A stretch of DNA of 54,192 nt from Bacteroidales bacterium. GTDB lineage: Bacteria > Bacteroidota > Bacteroidia > Bacteroidales > 4484-276. The stretch lies in the NCBI GenBank assembly GCA_035647615.1, contig DASRND010000033.1, positions 1 to 54,192 of the forward strand, in the 5' to 3' direction. Position 1 is the first letter of the stretch. Each line of letters opens with the position of its first letter. The position numbers and the translations under genes are program-made. Of this stretch, positions 17,001 to 25,300 are shown one piece after another. A model generated the notes under the pieces. The model had not been told where the DNA came from. It made no database searches and saw only the letters and a list, made by a program, of their open reading frames with translations.

Positions 17001-20000
17001 TTCATCCATTTGCGCTCGATGGTTTTGCCCTGAAACTGCACTTCGGTAAGCACCTGTACATCTTTGGCCGACGAGCCAAGCAGAAAAATGGCCTTCTCGC
17101 CGGGTTCTCCTTTTTTGTTTAAAACTTCAAACCATTCGTAGGTATTGAGGGGCTGCTTTTTGGCCATCGGATCAAACAGGGTGAAGTAATCGTCACGTTT
17201 AGCTTTTTCGCCGGAAACATCGGTTGCATCAATTATCACCAAATATTTCCCTTGACTCCATTTTTCGATGCCCGGAAGATTTATCAACGAATCTTTTGCT
17301 GTATTAAATGTTGTTTCGTAAACCACGCCAATGCGATCCCACGTCATAAAATCCTCATCCTTATAATTGGCCGACGGGAAATCCTTGCGAAAATCCTGTT
17401 CGGGAATCGTGTTTTGGTCGGGCGTATCCCACTGACGTTGATGCGCCAGTCCGGCGGGCTGTTTCAGATTATAAATCGTCACCTTTACATCGGCTGCCTG
17501 TGGCTGGCCATTAAGATTTTTTACCAAAACTTTAAAATCATCGGGCTTACGCTGATTAACGTTTTCGGGAATATTGGTCTCGATAAGCAACGCCTCCTTG
17601 CCAACATTTACCCATTGCGAAGCGGAGTGTGTTTCGCCGGTAATATCCGTTACGTCGGCCTCAATTTGATACTGATAAGAAATATCCTGCTGTTTGCCTG
17701 GCAGTGCTGTAAAAGTAATTTCGAAAGTTCCATCGGATTGTGTGGTTACTTCACCGGCGGCGATTTCGACTGGTTGCTGTCGTGGCCAAATGAAGCGGCC
17801 ATAGCTCCCGTAACCACGCCACGGCATGAAAACATTTCGCGTTACGCGGTATTTCACCGTGGCACCATCGATGGTATTTCCGGCGTAAGCCTGCGCTTTT
17901 CCTGAAATGGTAACGGGCTGGTTAAGTTTGTAGGAGCCTTCCACGGGCAGAAACGCCACCTCGAAGTTGGGGCGCTTGTATTCTTCTACATTTATGTAAT
18001 GATTGCCGTTTTCAGTTTTCAGACGCATCTGTCCGTTGAGCACGCCGGTGGGAATGGTAAAGCTGCCGCTGGCCGACCCAAAAGCATTGGTGGTGAGTTG
18101 CGTCTGCGCAATCTGCTGGCTGTTGACATCCATAAACTCCACCTTCAGTGGCGTTTGTGGAAGGATATCGTATTTGTCACCAACTTTTTCGAGGACGATG
18201 GTTTTAAAATAGACAGTCTGTCCCGGGCGGTAAATGCTGCGGTCGGTAAAAAAGAATGTGCGCGTCTGTGGTTTTTCTACACGATCGCGTGAATCGGTAA
18301 GATAAAAACTGCCGGACGAAACAAAGCGATCGTCACCCTGCACCAGCGATAGCGTGACGGCTCCGCGCACCCCGCCGTCGGATTTTAGCTCCAGAAAACC
18401 ATCGCGATCAGATTGCAGCGACTTGGCGAGCTTAAGATCATAGCTGCGGCTGCGCTGATCAAAAACGCGTGTATATGCATTTACAGTAACGCCCTGCATC
18501 GGCTTTCCGCTCTCGCGGTTGAGCACAAAAATATCGTATCCGCCGGCGTTGAGACGGCGCGAAACAAAACTTATTTCGGTAATCCAAATGCCGCTATAAA
18601 CCGCTTTGGGAGCAGCACTGTCCGTTTTGGGGGTCTCAGCTATTACCAAATAAAAACCCCCAGGCAATGCCGGAATTTTTATTTCGGTTTGATGATTTTC
18701 ATAATCCTGCCATCCGGGCGTAGTTACTTCCCACTCCATCATCGCTTTGCGACCAGCCAGTTTCTCGGCAAAGTCGTTGTTGCGCAGCTTGTCGTATTCT
18801 TCATACTCCATTTTTATCACCTTCATCTGCACCGATGCAACATTTTTGTAACCGAGCAGTGCCAGCGAAGGTTTGCCGGGCAATACGGCAGCTTCTGTTT
18901 GCAGCTTCAGCTCTGTTTCGGTGATTTGTTTAAGCAGCAACGAGCAATTATGGGCGCCGGTCGATTCAGGATAAGTCCGGATTGCTTCGCGGCAAATTTC
19001 GGCAGCCTTCCGATTGTTCGTAGACGGAATTTGTGCTTTTAAAGGGAAATATTCGCCGGTTTGCTGATAATAAAATTGCGCCAACGCAAAAGCCACCGTA
19101 GTGGATTCGGGGGAAGTGCTGAATTTCTTTTGTAATGCTTGCAAAGCCGCGGTGTAAAGGCTGTCGGTAGCGGGAGCCGCCGACACAGAATGAACAAATT
19201 CCAGTCGCTTCACATCGGCATCGATGAGCGCGGCAGGATTTTTATCATCCAAATGAAAAGCCAGCAGTTGTTGATAAAGCTCCAACACCTGCGCGGTATT
19301 AGATTGGGAATATTGCTCCGGTAATTTGATTTTAATAAAATCAGCAGCCCGGTCGTAATATTTGTCTTCGGTAGGGATGAGCTGCTGAGCGGCAACTTTT
19401 ACATCTGTTTCGTTATTACTAAAAAAATCGAGGGCGCGCCATGCAAGGAAATCGAACAAAGTGGGCCGGAAAACCTCCGATTGTTTCTCACGCTCCAGAA
19501 TAGCCTCAAAACCCGTGATGTCAGTTTTTTGAAGTTCCTTTTTGTTTTCTAATGATTCCAGGAAATGACCGGCAGCTTCCTGGTGAATTTTAGTCGCATC
19601 CCAAGTAAGCATATCCTCATTGTTATAGCCGCTGGTGGCGGAGCGTTGTAGAATCTGGTAGCGGTTGGCCTGAAAATATTTGAGATACAACTCGCCGGCA
19701 ATTGAATGCAGCACCTGCGTGGCTGGTGGCTCCGACTGACGAATTGCCTCTTCTGTCTGAAGGATTGCTTTTGGAAAATAATCTTCTTCAAAATCTGCTA
19801 CCAACTTAATGCGGAAGATGCCCGCTTTGAGTAACTGCGGTGCATTGTTTTCGGCGGCAGCCAGGCGATGGATTTCTTCGACCACCTCCAGCGCCGAGCG
19901 CGGCTGGCTCAATGCGCTAAGCGAATCGACGCGCTGCCATAATTTGTCGTAGTCTTTTTGCATGGCGGGTGTATTAGCAATAAAAAAAATAGCTGCAACA

Positions 20001-20041
20001 AAAAGTAGCAGCACCGGAAAAAGAGATTTGAAAAGTCGCAT
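14030..20041 (-). CDS. Alpha-2-macroglobulin family protein, thioester motif absent
   Basis: A 2003-residue exported bacterial alpha-2-macroglobulin. It has an N-terminal hydrophobic anchor or signal (residues 5-24), a helical region (30-420) typical of the Bacteroidota type, a string of MG beta-domains including MG2 with DRSIYRPGQTVYFKT near 600, the A2M domain around 1230 (AFFYPQLKTNEQGDVVIEF), and the toroidal TED domain from about 1440. Proteins of this family trap attacking proteases; many carry a reactive CxEQ thioester. Here the matching place near residue 1453 reads YDNAVAWFSAWFANS, with no Cys-x-Glu-Gln, so a covalent trap is not possible by that route. No pbpC neighbour is present. 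It appears monocistronic. Several long plus-strand ORFs inside it are antisense shadows. Confidence 0.92.
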   Translation of the reverse strand: MRLFKSLFPVLLLFVAAIFFIANTPAMQKDYDKLWQRVDSLSALSQPRSALEVVEEIHRLAAAENNAPQLLKAGIFRIKLVADFEEDYFPKAILQTEEAIRQSEPPATQVLHSIAGELYLKYFQANRYQILQRSATSGYNNEDMLTWDATKIHQEAAGHFLESLENKKELQKTDITGFEAILEREKQSEVFRPTLFDFLAWRALDFFSNNETDVKVAAQQLIPTEDKYYDRAADFIKIKLPEQYSQSNTAQVLELYQQLLAFHLDDKNPAALIDADVKRLEFVHSVSAAPATDSLYTAALQALQKKFSTSPESTTVAFALAQFYYQQTGEYFPLKAQIPSTNNRKAAEICREAIRTYPESTGAHNCSLLLKQITETELKLQTEAAVLPGKPSLALLGYKNVASVQMKVIKMEYEEYDKLRNNDFAEKLAGRKAMMEWEVTTPGWQDYENHQTEIKIPALPGGFYLVIAETPKTDSAAPKAVYSGIWITEISFVSRRLNAGGYDIFVLNRESGKPMQGVTVNAYTRVFDQRSRSYDLKLAKSLQSDRDGFLELKSDGGVRGAVTLSLVQGDDRFVSSGSFYLTDSRDRVEKPQTRTFFFTDRSIYRPGQTVYFKTIVLEKVGDKYDILPQTPLKVEFMDVNSQQIAQTQLTTNAFGSASGSFTIPTGVLNGQMRLKTENGNHYINVEEYKRPNFEVAFLPVEGSYKLNQPVTISGKAQAYAGNTIDGATVKYRVTRNVFMPWRGYGSYGRFIWPRQQPVEIAAGEVTTQSDGTFEITFTALPGKQQDISYQYQIEADVTDITGETHSASQWVNVGKEALLIETNIPENVNQRKPDDFKVLVKNLNGQPQAADVKVTIYNLKQPAGLAHQRQWDTPDQNTIPEQDFRKDFPSANYKDEDFMTWDRIGVVYETTFNTAKDSLINLPGIEKWSQGKYLVIIDATDVSGEKAKRDDYFTLFDPMAKKQPLNTYEWFEVLNKKGEPGEKAIFLLGSSAKDVQVLTEVQFQGKTIERKWMKISNNQQLIEIPIKSAYRGNFTFQYIYVIDNHLYRNSVVIEVPYTNKQLDFAFETMRSTLVPGSKEKWTVTIRNKNGDKMAAEMLASIYDASLDAFVPHQWNFDLYNPNNRMEAWGAANGFGIAQANQLYTGQGGSVAYYFQNYDRLNWFGFDSYYRGGDIMFSKDRTMANGQVKNEMIDAEESPAEEMEETIPVPPASQSPSMDLQDVQLRRDFNETAFFYPQLKTNEQGDVVIEFTLPESFTRWKFQALAHTKDLMTGMLQQEFTAAKKMMLVANAPRFFRQGDTLYFAAKVTNLSDEKLAGVVSLEFIDALTEKPVTSRLLLDASVQNFSVAASESRPLQWKMAVPKGLSMVTYRIKAVAGNYTDGEERLVPVVTNRKLVTEAMPMPVGGKQTRRFSFDHLAKADKSTTLENYQLTLEFSSNPAWYAVQALPVISEPAYDNAVAWFSAWFANSIAFDISNKNPEIKRVFDEWKNSSPEAFLSALEKNQHLKEVVLQQTPWVLQARNEKERKQRIALLFDINNMQYRLQHSIRKMQEFQKPEGGFGWMNSMRPSRYITQMIVQGAGKLDQLGIKDAIADNNLRGMMNKAVRYLDGEMQDDFIKLKKQEKADLTTNHLSPVIIQYLYARSFFNHIMINPSQEGARNFYLEQAAKYWPEQNNYLQGMLAVALQRSGKEQVAQLIIKSLRERALHSEELGMYWRTEPGYYWYQAPVETQAMMIEAFDEVARDSAAVEQMKIWLLRQKQVQAWESSRATTEAIYALLGRGTNLLQNSALVNIEVGGKELSAQQMGKVEAGTGYFATVWNAEEITPAQAQVTVAKPDEGIAWGAMYWQYFEDLDKITAAATPLQVEKKLFVERDSPTTGRVIVPVTDGEKLMVGDKLMVRIIMRTDRDLEYVHLRDMRASAFEPINVLSHYKYSSGLGYYETTTDVVVDFFFDALPKGTYVFEYPLIATLRGDFSNGITTLQCMYAPEFSAHSEGIRVKVEER

Positions 20042-20188
20042 AGTCAGATATTTTTGTGATCATTTTCTTATGCAATAATGATGCAAATATTTCTTATCGC
20101 CGCCAAAGTCTTTGGTAGCTGCGGTTTTATTAAAAAAATAACAACGATAAAGTGAAAAACTTTGGAAGGAAGAAAAAGTGAAGCAGCA

Positions 20189-21136
20189 TTAATATCTGAT
20201 GATTTTCAGATTAGAAACAGCGGCGTCGATAGAGATCTCGATGCGTTCGGCAGCAGTGTCGAAGTTTTCGGTGAGATAAATACCTTTTTCGTTTTTCTCG
20301 AAACCATCGAGGCTTTTGTTGGAGAGGAAGGAGTCCGTTTTTACCTGGCAGCCGGAACTAATCGGCACCCTGATGGTAACATCTGTAGCTCCGGCGTCGA
20401 TGGATAGGCGGCTGAGCGAATGGCGGTTGCCCAGCTTAAGATTGATTTGGGAAGCTCCGCCGTCGATGTCGACATTATCAACTTTAAACAGTGTAAGATC
20501 GAAATCAATCTTGGCAGCTCCGGCATCTATTTTAAAATCCCATAGCGGATCAGGATGAAGGCTGATTTTAGCTTTGTTGTGGAAATTATCCATGCGCCGG
20601 ATGCGCTGCTTCATGGTGAGCTTAAGCACCACCACGCCTTCGGCACTGTTGGAATTAAGATTGTAACTGCCGAAATTGCCTTCGCGTTCAAAATTTAACA
20701 AATCATCGCTGAGGCCTTCAATAATGAATTCTCCTGCCATGGCATCCAAATCGAGTACCGCATTTCGGATACCAGCTTGGTAGCCCTGGGTCAGTGACTG
20801 GTCAAAATCCTCCATCACCTCATTCTGTGCATCGGGGTCGTGGTAAAGCCCTTGCCGGTGGTCGTGTCGAAAAAAATCGCGCCAGTTGTTGCCTCCGTAT
20901 TGTTGCGAATCCTTGCCGGCCAAAAACCAGATAGAAAAGCCAACAACCACAAATGCCAGCACCACACGCACCGTCCCGTTGATGGGAAGCAGCGAGATGC
21001 CGAGGAGGACCAGAATAACGGGCCAGAGCTGCCGCAGCGAGTACCAGCCAAAATGGATGTAACCAAAGTTGCGCAGCACAAACAAAAGTCCTATGCTGAT
21101 GAGGATGATGCCCCAGAAAACATTTTTTGATTTCAT
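20189..21136 (-). CDS. LiaF-like membrane protein (DUF5668 plus toast-rack C-terminal domain)
   Basis: A 315-residue membrane protein. The N-terminus (about 5-80) has closely spaced hydrophobic segments of the DUF5668/LiaF N-terminal type (GIILISIGLLFVLRNFG, LWPVILVLLGISLL). A linker follows, and residues about 125-315 are a beta-rich domain with repeated SIDAGATDV/IDAGAAKID/IDGGASQIN strands, the toast-rack fold seen in LiaF and adhesin-like DUF4097 proteins. It is encoded 30 bp after the PspC-domain gene on the same strand, so they form an envelope-stress-type operon. Confidence 0.85.
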   Translation of the reverse strand: MKSKNVFWGIILISIGLLFVLRNFGYIHFGWYSLRQLWPVILVLLGISLLPINGTVRVVLAFVVVGFSIWFLAGKDSQQYGGNNWRDFFRHDHRQGLYHDPDAQNEVMEDFDQSLTQGYQAGIRNAVLDLDAMAGEFIIEGLSDDLLNFEREGNFGSYNLNSNSAEGVVVLKLTMKQRIRRMDNFHNKAKISLHPDPLWDFKIDAGAAKIDFDLTLFKVDNVDIDGGASQINLKLGNRHSLSRLSIDAGATDVTIRVPISSGCQVKTDSFLSNKSLDGFEKNEKGIYLTENFDTAAERIEISIDAAVSNLKIIRY

Positions 21137-21166
21137 AATTAACTTGTTAAAAGTTAGACAAAACGT

Positions 21167-21688
21167 TTATCGTTTGTCTTCGCGTGAGCGACTAAAAATA
21201 ATGAGAATCCCCACCACGATAAGCAACACAGGCCACAGGTCGCCAAAATTAATACGCGAAATGAAATGGCTTGCGAGAAAAAGGCCGCCCAGAGTAATGA
21301 GGATGATGCCGGCGATAAGGCTGCCTTCGTTAAGTTGTTTGTGCTCGTGTTGTTTTTTTCGCATTTCTTCGTCAGGATTTAACATGGTGTTATCAAACTC
21401 GGTATTTGCTTTTTCCTTATCCGAAAATCCTGCCCCGGCGCTACCAGATTCCGGTGGAACAGTGCGGCCGTAACGACTACTGTCGTAATAAACATCGTAA
21501 GGCTCCAGCGGCACTGCAATCCATGCAATAATATAGATTAATACTCCGCCGCCACCAAAGATAGCCAATACCACAAACATTAAGCGGACGATGATGGGGT
21601 CGATGGAAAGATACTTTGCCAATCCACCGGAAACTCCGGCAATTACAGAGTCGGTGCGGCTTCGATAGAGACGTTTTGTTGTTTGCAT
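21167..21688 (-). CDS. PspC-domain membrane protein
   Basis: A 173-residue protein with an N-terminal PspC domain (residues 4-62). RLYRSRTDSVIAGVSGGLAKYL leads into a glycine-rich membrane helix ending IAWIAVPLEP. Two further hydrophobic segments near 115-165 resemble the DUF5668 helices of its operon partner. PspC proteins sit in the inner membrane and respond to envelope stress; no PspA/PspF genes are nearby. It is the first gene of a two-gene operon and has a consensus promoter directly upstream. Confidence 0.9.
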   Translation of the reverse strand: MQTTKRLYRSRTDSVIAGVSGGLAKYLSIDPIIVRLMFVVLAIFGGGGVLIYIIAWIAVPLEPYDVYYDSSRYGRTVPPESGSAGAGFSDKEKANTEFDNTMLNPDEEMRKKQHEHKQLNEGSLIAGIILITLGGLFLASHFISRINFGDLWPVLLIVVGILIIFSRSREDKR

Positions 21689-21705
21689 AGTCGTTTATTT
21701 TTTTT

Positions 21706-21733
21706 CAAAAGTAGGATTTTTTTGGGATTGCAA
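21706..21733 (-). promoter_or_regulatory. Bacteroidota promoter of the PspC/LiaF-like operon
   Basis: On the minus strand, TTG (21733-21731), a 17-bp spacer and TACTTTTG (21713-21706) match the -33/-7 consensus. The start of transcription would fall near 21699, about 11 bp before the ATG. Confidence 0.6.
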
Positions 21734-22426
21734 CCTGTGGCATCCCATGTCTGCCTTTTGACGCACGAAAGCCCTGCAAGTTACGAAGTAAAATTATTTA
21801 ATCGCTCACCTCTTTCTTTTTCCACCCACCAATCGCCGTTCACCACTCATATCCGGCCGTCAAAATTACCCGCCCACTGGGATGCAATCCTCAATCGAAG
21901 GGAGAGGATGGCAACCCTAAGTCATACCGCTAAAACATTATAGCTAACATCATCTTTTTTTAGCAATCTCACAAGGTGGTTTCGACTACGCTGTTTTCGA
22001 CTTGGTTCGGCTTGGTTCGACTGCGCTCACCAGACACCGCTCACCAGCCGACGCTCAACCACCGCAATCACCGCAAACATTGCAGAGCAGGCGTAAATCG
22101 AAAATCCACCTCCTAATTCAAATTTATCCATCTGTTCTAAAATTGATGCCGTCTCTTCAGGGCTTCCATTCTTTTCGCTGACTATTATCAAAGGGCTGCA
22201 CCCGGTGCTATTGATTTCGCTGCGATGGGGCTAAGCCGCGCGGCATTCTATCATTCTCACCGCTCATTTCCCATCTCTCATTTCTACCTACTGCCGACTG
22301 AGAACTTAGTGACTGCGGCCTTTCCCTCCGTTACAATATCCGACGACATAAAACATAGGTACGCATTTATTGTTAATTTTGCTTGTTGCTATAAAAAACG
22401 ATAGTGTGCGCTAAAAATAATAAACG
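21734..22426. other. 693-bp intergenic region of decayed short repeats
   Basis: No gene is supported. The middle part (21970-22080) is a run of TTCGACTACGCT/TTCGACTGCGCTCACC words, members of the same dispersed repeat family that forms the palindrome at 13842-13897. A -7-like TAATTTTG lies at 22374-22381, 46 bp before the PHP-like gene, without a clear -33 partner. Confidence 0.55.
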
Positions 22427-23671
22427 ATGCTGGGACGATTTTTCAAGATTATTTTCAAAATGTTGGGGTGGCTAATCCTGATTTTAGTGGTAGTTTTTTT
22501 TGTGATTTACGCCGTTGCTCCGATTTATGATTTCCCGGAGTACAAGGCTTTTTCGGGTGACAAACTCTACAATCCCTACCGTGGCATGGACAGCAGCGAC
22601 TGGAAAAAAGGCAACTTTCAGGTACAGTCGCGCGTATGGCTGGGCATCACCAACGGACGCCGCAACACCAACGAAGCCATCAATACGATATACCGCCAGT
22701 TGGGTTACGATATTATCGTTACTTCCGACTATCAGAAGATCAACCGCTTTGGGCAGGAGCTGCCGCAATACATCCCTACTTACGAGCATGGCTACAGCAT
22801 ACGCAAGACCCATCAGGTGTGCATCGGTTCTCATGGTATCGACTGGGTTGATTACCCATTTTATCAGAACGTAAATCATAAGCAGCACATGATAAATATG
22901 CTGAGCGAAAAGAATGAAATCATCGCTCTGGCACATCCCGATCTTCGCGACGGCTACCTGCTCGAGGATATGAAACAACTTACCAACTACGATCTGATGG
23001 AAGCCATGAGCCAGGTACGTTTTTCGATAGGACACTGGGACATGGCGCTCTCTTATGGCCATCCTGTTTTTATCCTTGGCAACGACGATGCGCACGACGT
23101 GTTTGATCCGGAAGAGGTTGGCCGGGTGTGTACCTTTATTAATTCGCGAAGCATTGATGGCGATCAGATAAAACGAAATCTGAAGGCCGGTAACGCATTT
23201 GGCGCCCGAGTGGCGATGCAACCCGACGAAGATTTTATTGAAAAAGCCTCCGTCCATCAGAATTTGCCAATAGTAAAAAATGTCGATTTAGTTGGCGACA
23301 CACTTACCGTTAAACTTAGCGAAACTGCGGCGCTGATAGCTTTTGTCGGGCAGGGTGGCACATTGCGCCGTACTTTTAGCGACACCTCCGGAGCCACTTA
23401 CATCATTCGCGCCGACGACACATACATACGCACGGAGGTTACTTTCGACGATGGCACCATGTATTATCTCAACCCCGTTTTCCGCTACAGCGGACTAACA
23501 CCCGGACAACAACCTTCAGCCACCATCAATTGGGCGAAGACCTGGGTGCAGCGCGGCGTTGCAATAGTGATATTCATCGTGCTGCTGCTCATCGTAATTC
23601 GCATCATGCGTCCCCGCAAAATAAAAGGTAAAGGCAGAATCAGCCGCCGGACTTATTATTACCAGAGCTGA
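22427..23671 (+). CDS. Divergent PHP-superfamily membrane protein
   Basis: A 414-residue protein with an N-terminal membrane helix (8-31) and a second near the C-terminus (about 375-395), so the middle domain probably faces the periplasm. The middle resembles the PHP metal-dependent phosphoesterase fold: IIVTSDY at the place of the G-x-T-D-H strand, IIALAHPDL near 165, and LGNDDAHDVF near 217 for the last metal motif. The first D-x-H-x-H motif is replaced by a region with RVWLGITNGRR, and VTSDY lacks the usual His, so activity may be lost or changed. The stop codon overlaps the start of the GT39 gene by one base, so translation is coupled. A role in processing a glycan or lipid-linked substrate is inference. 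Confidence 0.7.
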   Translation: MLGRFFKIIFKMLGWLILILVVVFFVIYAVAPIYDFPEYKAFSGDKLYNPYRGMDSSDWKKGNFQVQSRVWLGITNGRRNTNEAINTIYRQLGYDIIVTSDYQKINRFGQELPQYIPTYEHGYSIRKTHQVCIGSHGIDWVDYPFYQNVNHKQHMINMLSEKNEIIALAHPDLRDGYLLEDMKQLTNYDLMEAMSQVRFSIGHWDMALSYGHPVFILGNDDAHDVFDPEEVGRVCTFINSRSIDGDQIKRNLKAGNAFGARVAMQPDEDFIEKASVHQNLPIVKNVDLVGDTLTVKLSETAALIAFVGQGGTLRRTFSDTSGATYIIRADDTYIRTEVTFDDGTMYYLNPVFRYSGLTPGQQPSATINWAKTWVQRGVAIVIFIVLLLIVIRIMRPRKIKGKGRISRRTYYYQS

Positions 23672-25293
23672 TGGCGCAAAGCACAGTAATTTTACCATTA
23701 GAAAAAACACCGACGCCTGTAAAAACCAAACAGACGCTTGCGCTGATAATTGTTTTGTCAGTGCTTGTGCGCGGCTTGCTGGCCTGGTGGCTTGAGCTTG
23801 GCAACGACGAAGTTTATTACTGGACGTATGCCCTCTATCCGGCGCTAAGCCATTTCGACCATCCGCCCATGGTGGGGTTTTTTATCCAGGTCTTTAGTTT
23901 TAATTTGTTTTGGGATAATGAATTGTTTCTTCGCCTTAGCTCCGTGGTTTTGGGTGGCTTCAACACGTGGATTATCTACAATATTGGGCGGGAAATAAAA
24001 AATCCAACTACCGGATTGTATGCAGCGCTGCTTTACAATGCTTCTGTATATTGTTTTGTGATCGCGGGTATCTTTATCCTGCCCGATACGCCACAGCTCT
24101 TTTTCTGGCTGCTGAGTCTTTATCTGCTTGTCACATCTTTGCCGGCGCAGCCCGTGGAGAAGCGGCATGGATGGCGATTGCTCCTGGCTGCCGTTACTAT
24201 CGGACTTGCGATGCTATCGAAATACACTTCTGTTTTTCTGTGGCTTGGCGCCGGACTCTATATTTTGCTCTATAACCGAGCATGGCTGCGGCGCGCTGAA
24301 CTCTATGCAGGCATCGCAATTTCTGCCATTATCTTCGTGCCGGTGATCATCTGGAATTTCCAAAACAACTTTATCAGCTTCACCTTTCAGAGCGAACGAA
24401 TAGGGTTTTTTGGCAACGGCTTGCGGCTGGATTATTTCTTTACAGAATTGTTCGGACAAATCGGATATAACAACCCCGTCAACTTTGTACTCATCGTGCT
24501 TGCGCTTATCGCAATATTGCGGAAACGGAAATTTCTGTCAGCAGCGCCACAACGCATGCTGCTGCTCACCTCGCTTCCGCTGATAGGATTGTTCTTGTTT
24601 TTCGCACTCTTCCGTCGCACGCTGCCCCACTGGACCGGCCCGGCTTATCTGAGCCTGATAATCATAGCTGCTGCCTGGCTTGCCGATATTGCCGCAAGGC
24701 GAAAAAAAACAAAGCTGTGGATACCCCGTTCCGTCGTTGCTTCTGTTGGGTTATTAATGGTGGTGCTGACAGTGGGCGTGGTTGAAATAAAATCAGGCCT
24801 GTTGGTTCCGACTCGTTACGATGATCCGCGCACAGTTGGCAACAACGACATAACCCTCGACATGTATGGATGGCGGCAGCTTGCCACCAAATTCGACTCG
24901 CTTCTACAGGCCGATGTGAGCTCGGGCTATATGCCTGCTGATGCCCCGATGATCAGCCACCGCTGGTTTCCGGCAGCACACCTCGACTATTATGTTGCGC
25001 ATCCTGCCGGCCTGCCGCTCATCGCCATTAGCAGCCTCGGAGATATTCACAAATATGCCTGGATCAACCGGGAGCGTCCGCCGCTGCAACCTGGCAGCGA
25101 CGCCTGGTATATCACCGGCAGCCGCGACTTTAATATGCCGGCCTATCTGTTCGAATATTACAAACACATCGAAGTGCCCGATATCATCAGAATTACCAAA
25201 GGGAACAAACACGTCGAAAATTTCTTTGTTTATCGTCTGCGCGACCTTTACCGCCAGCCCAAAGACGTTTTGACCGGTATAGAAAAGGAATGA
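23671..25293 (+). CDS. Glycosyltransferase family 39 (PMT/ArnT-like) membrane protein
   Basis: A 540-residue polytopic membrane enzyme of the GT-C fold, using a polyprenyl-phosphate sugar to glycosylate a protein or lipid on the outer face of the inner membrane. The first periplasmic loop has the catalytic NDEVYYW (Asp46, Glu47) followed by HFDHPPMVGFF (62-72), the hallmark of the ArnT/PMT group. About eleven to twelve helices follow to residue 385, then a soluble domain of about 150 residues. It is translationally coupled to the PHP-like protein upstream. The donor and acceptor are not predictable from sequence alone. Confidence 0.88.
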   Translation: MAQSTVILPLEKTPTPVKTKQTLALIIVLSVLVRGLLAWWLELGNDEVYYWTYALYPALSHFDHPPMVGFFIQVFSFNLFWDNELFLRLSSVVLGGFNTWIIYNIGREIKNPTTGLYAALLYNASVYCFVIAGIFILPDTPQLFFWLLSLYLLVTSLPAQPVEKRHGWRLLLAAVTIGLAMLSKYTSVFLWLGAGLYILLYNRAWLRRAELYAGIAISAIIFVPVIIWNFQNNFISFTFQSERIGFFGNGLRLDYFFTELFGQIGYNNPVNFVLIVLALIAILRKRKFLSAAPQRMLLLTSLPLIGLFLFFALFRRTLPHWTGPAYLSLIIIAAAWLADIAARRKKTKLWIPRSVVASVGLLMVVLTVGVVEIKSGLLVPTRYDDPRTVGNNDITLDMYGWRQLATKFDSLLQADVSSGYMPADAPMISHRWFPAAHLDYYVAHPAGLPLIAISSLGDIHKYAWINRERPPLQPGSDAWYITGSRDFNMPAYLFEYYKHIEVPDIIRITKGNKHVENFFVYRLRDLYRQPKDVLTGIEKE

Positions 25294-25300
25294 ATTTTTT

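Noticed and set aside
14265-19324. Long plus-strand ORFs inside the alpha-2-macroglobulin gene
   Set aside because: They are antisense shadows of a GC-rich gene whose own frame is continuous for 2003 codons with recognised domains.
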